From Virgibacillus halotolerans (lineage in GTDB: Bacteria > Bacillota > Bacilli > Bacillales > Amphibacillaceae): DNA of 64,000 nt. The notes below the pieces were generated by a model, which made no database searches, was not told where the DNA came from, and saw nothing but the letters and a program-made list of their open reading frames with translations. The stretch lies in contig NZ_JAFBEA010000003.1 of assembly GCF_016908515.1 (NCBI RefSeq), forward strand, positions 124,001 to 188,000, given 5' to 3'. The translations under genes were made by a program, and so were the position numbers. Position 1 is the stretch's first letter. Each line of letters opens with the position of its first letter. Positions 59,550 to 64,000 of this stretch are shown in pieces.

Positions 59550-60488
59550 TTATTCATCTAATTCTCTTACTTCGATAGGATTCAGTACATTTTCCAGCTG
59601 TTCGCGGTGTTTTTCATATTGCTCAGGCAATTTCAGGCTTTTGCCCATTGTTTCCTTTGATTCATCATGCGCAAATCCTGGTGGGTCTGTGGCAATTTCA
59701 AATAGAATTTCTCCATGCTCTCTAAAATAAATGGCATTAAAATAATTTCTATCCTTAACTGGCGTTACGCCATAACCCTTACTACCAACATATTGCTGCC
59801 AGTCCAATTGGTCCTCATCATCTGTTGCGCGAAACGCGATGTGATGGACAGTGCCAACGCCCATTTGTCCGCGTCCACTAGGTGTTGCTTTCACATCAAC
59901 AATATTTCCGACATCTCCATAGGATTTAAAGCGGATCAAACCATTCTCCTCACTGATCTTTTCAAATCCCATTACTTCTTTAAGCAAATGGGCTGTTTTA
60001 GCGGGCTGGGATGATAATAAAATAGCGCCGCCAAATCCTTTAATAGCAACATCTGGTGTCACATTGCCGAACTCCCATGTGTTTTGTTCGCCTGTTTCTC
60101 TTTCAACTATTTCCAATTGTAAGCCATGTGGATCGTTGAAAGATAAATAGGTTTCGCCAAAGCGGTCCGTTTTATTAAAATCAATATGGAATTGCTTTAG
60201 TCTTTTTTCCCAAAATGATATGGCACCAACTGGAACAACATAAGTTGTCACGCCCACTTGGCCATCTCCAATTTTCCCTTGATATGCATCTGCCCAAGGA
60301 AAGAAAGTAATAATTGTTCCGGGTTTACCTCCCTCATTTCCAAAATAAAGATGGTAGGTACCTGGATCATCAAAGTTTACTGTTTGTTTAACCATTCTTA
60401 AGCCTAAAACACCTGCGTAAAAATCAACGTTTTCCTGTGGATGACCAACGATTGCTGTAATATGGTGAATACCGGCTGTTTGTTTCAT
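59550..60488 (-). CDS. mhqO: MhqO-type ring-cleaving dioxygenase
   Basis: A 312-residue two-domain VOC dioxygenase that in Bacillus protects against quinones and aromatic electrophiles. Domain 1 begins GIHHITAIVGHPQENVDFYA (metal His), with the second metal region near THVV-like YVVPVGAISFWEKRL; domain 2 has VGTVHHIAFRATDDEDQLDW (His) and HGEILFEIATDPPGF (Glu). RBS AAAAGGAG. Second gene of the operon after mhqR (15-base gap). Also called mhqE in staphylococci. Confidence 0.9.
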   Translation of the reverse strand: MKQTAGIHHITAIVGHPQENVDFYAGVLGLRMVKQTVNFDDPGTYHLYFGNEGGKPGTIITFFPWADAYQGKIGDGQVGVTTYVVPVGAISFWEKRLKQFHIDFNKTDRFGETYLSFNDPHGLQLEIVERETGEQNTWEFGNVTPDVAIKGFGGAILLSSQPAKTAHLLKEVMGFEKISEENGLIRFKSYGDVGNIVDVKATPSGRGQMGVGTVHHIAFRATDDEDQLDWQQYVGSKGYGVTPVKDRNYFNAIYFREHGEILFEIATDPPGFAHDESKETMGKSLKLPEQYEKHREQLENVLNPIEVRELDE

Positions 60489-60503
60489 TTTGTTTTTCTC
60501 CTT

Positions 60504-60932
60504 TTAAATTGATTTTGTTGTACCAACTTTTTTCAGGATGTCAATAAGGAATTCCTTTTCTTGGGTATTTATATTTGCGAATATATTTTCAATTACCTTT
60601 TGATGCTTGGGGAAGATCTCATCCATCAGCTGTGTTCCCTGATCTGTGATTTGAATATAGATAACCCTGCGGTCATCTTTACAATTACTTCGTTCCAACA
60701 AGCCTTTTGCTTCTAGTTTATCTATGACATAAGTGATGGATCCAATATTAATCAGTACGGCATTGGAAATTTCCCTTACAGTTTGCTTCCCTTTGTGGTA
60801 TAAGGCTTCTAAAACCGTGAATTCGGAAGTCTTCATATCATAGCTACTGATATCCTTTTTCACTTGGTCTTCTACTGTTTTGGATGCTTTCATTAAAACG
60901 ACAAAAGCTTTCAGAGAAAAATTTTCATTCAT
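60504..60932 (-). CDS. mhqR: MhqR-like MarR repressor
   Basis: A 142-residue MarR regulator: HTH (QTVREISNAVLINIGSITYV, then IDKLEAKGLLERSN), wing KDDRRVIYIQITDQG, terminal dimer helices. Closely follows Bacillus MhqR, which represses quinone-resistance genes. First gene of the operon it should control. Two 14-bp direct operator repeats sit between promoter and start codon. Only one Cys (SNCKDDR) lies near the wing, so a redox switch is not obvious. RBS AAAGGAGG. Confidence 0.9.
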   Translation of the reverse strand: MNENFSLKAFVVLMKASKTVEDQVKKDISSYDMKTSEFTVLEALYHKGKQTVREISNAVLINIGSITYVIDKLEAKGLLERSNCKDDRRVIYIQITDQGTQLMDEIFPKHQKVIENIFANINTQEKEFLIDILKKVGTTKSI

Positions 60933-60948
60933 TGGATCGCCTCCTTTA

Positions 60949-61009
60949 TATTCTGAATTAAGTTATTCTGAATTAAGACTATTATATAACGCGCTAAGGA
61001 AGAAGTCAA
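60949..61009 (-). promoter_or_regulatory. Promoter and tandem operators of the mhq operon
   Basis: Minus strand TTGAC(T) (61004-61009), 17 bases, TATAAT (60981-60986). Downstream, TATTCTGAATTAAG is repeated at 60949-60962 and 60964-60977 (period 15); each copy contains the near-palindrome ATTC-T-GAAT. Likely MhqR sites blocking transcription start. Confidence 0.72.
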
Positions 61010-61013
61010 ATTT

Positions 61014-61065
61014 GGGGACAGTCCCCCACTACGCTAAAGTGCTAAAGCGGTGGGGGACAGTCCCC
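61014..61065. repeat. REPIN-like element 13 (paired cores)
   Basis: Cores GGGGACAGTCCCC (61014-61026) and GGGGACAGTCCCC (61053-61065), spacer CTACGCTAAAGTGCTAAAGC. It is the best-preserved copy. It ends two bases from the ABC-F stop codon and begins five bases from the mhq -35. Confidence 0.92.
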
Positions 61066-61067
61066 GT

Positions 61068-62630
61068 TTATTCTAGTTCTCTTTTCTTGGCTATGAGCCG
61101 TTGAAATTCTAGGTCCAGTTCTGGGGAGGGTTCGATACTAAGCTGGCTTAGAACTGCTGTTATTTTTGTTTCCAGTAAGCGCAAATCATCCTCTAATGGA
61201 TCCTGGCTTTGGGGTTCGTATTGTTTGTACGCTTCATACGTCCCATTAAATACTTGTATTTTATTTTTTTCGACCGTGAAGATCCGATTCGCTATCCTTT
61301 CTATAAAACGGCGATCGTGGGAGACAAGCAGAATTGTTCCTTCATAGTCTCTGAGCAGTTCCTCTAAAGCCTCCAGTGCATCGATGTCGAGAAAGTTTGT
61401 TGGTTCATCCAAAAGCAATGTATTAATATCGCTGACAAATAGCTTGGCAAAGGCTACTTTCACACGTTCGCCACCACTTAACACAGCCACTTTTTTGTGC
61501 ACATCATCCTGAAAGAAGCGCAATCGTGCTAGAACTGTTCGGATGAGCGTTTCATCCTGGTTGGACGAGCTGCTTACATTTTCCAAAATGGTTTGATTAA
61601 CATCAAGCACATCTAGATTTTGGCTAAAATAACCGATTTTGACCGCAGGGGAGACAGTTACGCCGGTTGATTCATCCATGATCATCCTTAATAGTGTTGT
61701 CTTTCCGCTGCCGTTGTTTCCAGTGATTGCTATTTTATCTCCGCTTTTGACCTCGATATTCATTGTATGCCAAAGGAGGCGGTCACCCGCTAATCCTGTA
61801 ACATCATTTAATCGAAGTATGATGCGTCCTCTTAATGTCTCTTCGTTTGGTAAGGTCATCCTGACTGGTGACGGTTCTTTTATTTTCTCCACGTTATCTA
61901 ATTTTTCCAGGCGCGTTTCAATCGCCTTTGCTGCTTGACGAAGTTTCTTTTGCTTATTCGCATAATAAGGCTTTGCACCTTTTGCATTTGCTTCCGATGC
62001 ACCAACATTTTTCGGCTCCTTCGTGGCGCGTTGCGCTTTTTTCTCTTTTAATTCCAATGCATGTTTCAGCTGACTTTTCTTTTTTTCATACTGTTCATAC
62101 GCATTTTCCTGTTGTCTGTGTTCCAGTTCTTTTTGTGCAGCATAATCAGAATAGTTACCTTTATATTCCAGTAATTCACCTTCATCCAATTCCCATATTT
62201 TTGTACATAGTGAATCAAGAAAAGCACGGTCATGGGAAACAATCACAAAGGCGCCTTGCCATCTTTGTAGTTGCTTTTCCAGTTTTTCTATATTGGCTGT
62301 ATCCAGGTTTGTCGTCGGTTCATCGGCAAGTAATATATCCGACTTTTTTGCAAGAGACTGATTGATATAGTCTTGGGTTACCTCGCCACCGCTTTTTGTT
62401 GTGTTTGTATTTTTTAACTGTGGCAGTAATTCACAAGTAGCATCAGAAACGATACTGCCTTCGTCTGCGGTACGCTTTCCCACTAGTAACTCCAATAATG
62501 TAGTTTTCCCGCTTCCATTTCGACCAACTAACCCGATTCGATCACCATCTTGTATATCCAAGTGCTTGATATCCATTAATAAGCGATCTTTGACATACAC
62601 CTGTAACTGACTTGCTTCTAATAAAGTCAT
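61068..62630 (-). CDS. ABC-F ribosomal protection protein (Msr/Lsa/Vga type)
   Basis: A 520-residue soluble tandem ATPase without membrane helices. NBD1: Walker A GRNGSGKTT, signature KSGGE, Walker B ILLADEPTTNLD. Interdomain linker about residues 175-270, rich in Lys/Glu/Gln, which in this class reaches the peptidyl-transferase centre. NBD2: GNNGSGKTT, LSGGE, LLLDEPTNFLD, VSHDRRF. KSGGEVTQ in NBD1 is typical of antibiotic-resistance ABC-F proteins (macrolides, lincosamides, streptogramins, pleuromutilins). An attenuator-like leader precedes it. The drug range is unknown. Confidence 0.9.
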   Translation of the reverse strand: MTLLEASQLQVYVKDRLLMDIKHLDIQDGDRIGLVGRNGSGKTTLLELLVGKRTADEGSIVSDATCELLPQLKNTNTTKSGGEVTQDYINQSLAKKSDILLADEPTTNLDTANIEKLEKQLQRWQGAFVIVSHDRAFLDSLCTKIWELDEGELLEYKGNYSDYAAQKELEHRQQENAYEQYEKKKSQLKHALELKEKKAQRATKEPKNVGASEANAKGAKPYYANKQKKLRQAAKAIETRLEKLDNVEKIKEPSPVRMTLPNEETLRGRIILRLNDVTGLAGDRLLWHTMNIEVKSGDKIAITGNNGSGKTTLLRMIMDESTGVTVSPAVKIGYFSQNLDVLDVNQTILENVSSSSNQDETLIRTVLARLRFFQDDVHKKVAVLSGGERVKVAFAKLFVSDINTLLLDEPTNFLDIDALEALEELLRDYEGTILLVSHDRRFIERIANRIFTVEKNKIQVFNGTYEAYKQYEPQSQDPLEDDLRLLETKITAVLSQLSIEPSPELDLEFQRLIAKKRELE

Positions 62631-62666
62631 ACACTCATCCCCATTTCATGTCATGTTGGAAAGAGA

Positions 62667-62704
62667 CACAAAAATGCCTCCTATTCCTTTTCAGAATAGG
62701 AGGC
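62667..62704 (-). terminator. Attenuator terminator upstream of the ABC-F gene
   Basis: Eleven-bp perfect stem GCCTCCTATTC/GAATAGGAGGC (62694-62704 and 62676-62686), seven-base loop, then ATTTTTGTG on the minus strand, 36 bases upstream of the ABC-F start. Confidence 0.85.
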
Positions 62705-62857
62705 TCAAAGGGTATAGCAAAAAGAGAGACTTCTCCCCCTTTAGCCAAGCCTGTAAAACCAATCCTATTCTGAAAAATATCCGATAAAAAGGCACGCGAA
62801 AAACAGCTTTAATCTGTTTTAAAATGCACTTTCTTCGATTGTTTTCAAAAAATAGGA

Positions 62858-62869
62858 TTAGTACTTCAT
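62858..62869 (-). CDS. Putative three-residue leader peptide (MKY) of the ABC-F attenuator
   Basis: ATG-AAG-TAC-TAA, about 30 bases after the predicted transcription start, with GGGTGAG eight bases upstream and GGAAGG further up. Its stop codon overlaps the start of attenuator segment 1, so a ribosome stalled here would cover that segment. A 63-codon GTG frame (62691-62882) overlaps it in another phase, but its ribosome site abuts the start codon; it could be an alternative leader ORF. Confidence 0.45.
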   Translation of the reverse strand: MKY

Positions 62870-62964
62870 TCGCTTGGCTCACCCTTCCGCTTTTTAGTTA
62901 GTGCTATTATAAGGCTGATCAATTAGTCTGTCAATGAATCGTGGGTGCAGTGAACATTTTTAAA

Positions 62965-63999
62965 TTAGGCATTACTCGTTTTCATCGTGTCCTTGATCCA
63001 TACGATGACACTCGTCGCTGTTAAAAATAGGATTGAAAATATTAATAAAGTTACGCTAGGTGATAACAATGATGAACCACCAAATATGATGCTGTAGATT
63101 CCTTCACTATAATAGGAGCCTGGCAAATAATCACTTATCCATTTATAAAAACCTGGGAGTACGGTAATTGGAATAATGACACCACTGGATACTGCTTGTG
63201 TGAGCGTCAGGATTGCGTTGATTCCTTGTCCAGCTAGTCCAAAGAGATAAATAAACGTTTGTGCTAATAAAGTAAATGTCCAAAAAGTAAGACTTAAAAA
63301 TAACCAAAATGAAGATAAAGACAACGTGATTTCAATATCAAATGCGCGAATGATGATCCAGGCGGCTATTGGAAAAATGATCGTAGCTACCACATTCAAG
63401 CATTGATGTTGCATAAAAGAGAACCAGCTATTATTTCTCCGTTGAAAAACGGGAGCGTGGATCATAACCATCAGCATCGCACTAATAAATGTTGATATAA
63501 ACAGCGCTAAAGGAAGTACGGAACTAATCATCCCATCGACATCGTGAACTTTTTTAATCTTTCCATCCAATACATGCACATCCAGCTCCTCGAAAATAGT
63601 GCTAATCATCTCATTCAATTGTTCGTCGGAGTGCTTAGTGAGTTTGTTTGTAATCGTATCCTGTACATTTTGTTTTTTTACTTCATAAAGTTGATTGTTC
63701 ATCGTTGTTGTAATTTGGTCTGCAACTTGATTCATGGAAGATTTTACAGTTGGTGGCACCGCTTGATTAATAACGAAGTCGATTTCAGGTGTAGATGATT
63801 GCATATCGCTAGTGAATGAAGCAGGTATGCTAATTAACATCTGATAAGTACCTGCATCCATTTCCTCTATTGCTTGATGTTTGTTCGATGCATCTACCGT
63901 CTTAAAAGGTAGATTTTCCTTTAGCTGTTTGGCAATTTGTGGGCCCATCTGATCATCTTCATTCACAACAGCAATCGAAAGTTCCTCAACATTGCTTTC
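62965..63999 (-). CDS. YhgE/Pip-type ABC-2 membrane protein (5' end outside window)
   Basis: The frame is open to the right edge; residues before the GTG at 63966 (ELSIAVV) continue the family sequence, so the N-terminus with its first helix is missing. Visible: an extracytoplasmic domain (VVNEDDQMGPQIAKQL... with YQMLISIPASF) of about 150 residues, then five helices in the last 200 residues including GLAGQGINAILTLTQAVSSG and VLPGFYKWISDYLPGSYYSE. Members act as phage receptors or as exporter-like proteins of type VII/ABC-2 type. Function here unknown. Confidence 0.82.
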   Translation of the reverse strand, partial: ESNVEELSIAVVNEDDQMGPQIAKQLKENLPFKTVDASNKHQAIEEMDAGTYQMLISIPASFTSDMQSSTPEIDFVINQAVPPTVKSSMNQVADQITTTMNNQLYEVKKQNVQDTITNKLTKHSDEQLNEMISTIFEELDVHVLDGKIKKVHDVDGMISSVLPLALFISTFISAMLMVMIHAPVFQRRNNSWFSFMQHQCLNVVATIIFPIAAWIIIRAFDIEITLSLSSFWLFLSLTFWTFTLLAQTFIYLFGLAGQGINAILTLTQAVSSGVIIPITVLPGFYKWISDYLPGSYYSEGIYSIIFGGSSLLSPSVTLLIFSILFLTATSVIVWIKDTMKTSNA

Positions 64000-64000
64000 C

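Larger units (their letters stand above)
62667..62934 (-). promoter_or_regulatory. Promoter and four-segment transcription attenuator of the ABC-F gene
   Basis: Promoter TTGACA (62929-62934), 17 bases, TATAAT (62906-62911). In the leader four segments are mutually complementary: 1 AATCCTATTTTTTGAAAA (62842-62859), 2 TTTTTCAGAATAGGATT (62761-62777), 3 CCTCCTATTCTGAAAAGG (62686-62703), 4 GAATAGGAGGC (62676-62686). Pairing 3:4 makes the terminator, 2:3 the antiterminator, 1:2 frees the terminator. A tiny leader ORF ends at segment 1. Confidence 0.75.

Noticed and set aside
62691-62882. 63-codon ORF upstream of the ABC-F gene as a real small protein
   Set aside because: Its GTG start touches the purine-rich site and the frame lies within the attenuator; RNA structure explains the sequence better. 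Kept only as an alternative leader.
1-64000. CRISPR array, prophage, integrase-bounded island, tRNA or rRNA genes
   Set aside because: No regularly spaced direct repeats, phage structural genes, integrase, or recognisable tRNA/rRNA sequence was seen on either strand.

Overview
The window is chromosomal DNA from a low-GC Gram-positive bacterium of the Bacillaceae, most like the halotolerant Oceanobacillus/Virgibacillus/Lentibacillus group. The reasons are AAGGAGG-type ribosome sites, frequent GTG/TTG starts, sigma-A promoters (TTGACA-17-TATAAT), an Mrp Na+/H+ antiporter subunit at the left edge, and orthologues of Bacillus genes (pdxK, bmrA, swrC, ycnJ-ycnI, mhq genes, queT). No rRNA, tRNA, prophage or CRISPR array is visible. 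Genes are mostly short, independently regulated transcripts closed by strong hairpin terminators.

Layout. 0-8.5 kb: mnhG end, a DUF1646 carrier behind a possible Na+-sensing leader, FMN reductase, brnQ, an FCD-type GntR regulator, pdxK, a nitronate monooxygenase and small enzymes. 8.5-22 kb: a two-component system, two small membrane genes, arylamine N-acetyltransferase, a PadR-HAAS-DUF4097 operon, a papain-like hydrolase, an aldo/keto reductase, a RAYT-type transposase, and a second two-component system ending in the multidrug ABC exporter bmrA. 22-31 kb: two MFS transporters, a TetR/RND efflux pair (swrC-like) and a lipoprotein. 31-46 kb: DUF2089/SHOCT-like genes, a PadR-HAAS/pentapeptide-micropeptide operon, an aminoglycoside nucleotidyltransferase homologue, a lipoprotein serpin, TetR- and GntR-controlled ABC exporters, a MarR/dehydrogenase pair, a possible structured RNA and PAP2. 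46-64 kb: ctaG, catalase, an SMR pair with TetR, an AI-2E-type permease, a Qnr-like pentapeptide protein, plsC, DUF3891, queT with a preQ1 riboswitch, ycnJ-ycnI, an mhq quinone-resistance operon, an ABC-F resistance protein behind an apparent transcription attenuator, and a YhgE/Pip-type membrane protein cut by the right edge.

The unifying theme is detoxification and drug efflux. At least fifteen loci are transporters, target-protection proteins or modifying enzymes, many next to a local repressor with visible operators.

Three things stand out. (1) A family of palindromes with the core GGGGACWGTCCCC occurs at 13 places (19 cores), six of them inverted pairs separated by a spacer rich in CTAAAG. 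The RAYT gene lies between two of them and its last codons are inside one, so this looks like a Firmicute REPIN-RAYT system. The copies cluster at stop codons and encode the C-termini of at least three proteins. (2) The ABC-F gene has a promoter, a tiny leader ORF and four mutually complementary segments ending in a terminator, the layout of ribosome-mediated attenuation. (3) A 23-bp identical response-regulator-like box with identical -10 spacing precedes both the two-component/bmrA operon and the distant swrC-like gene, suggesting one regulon.
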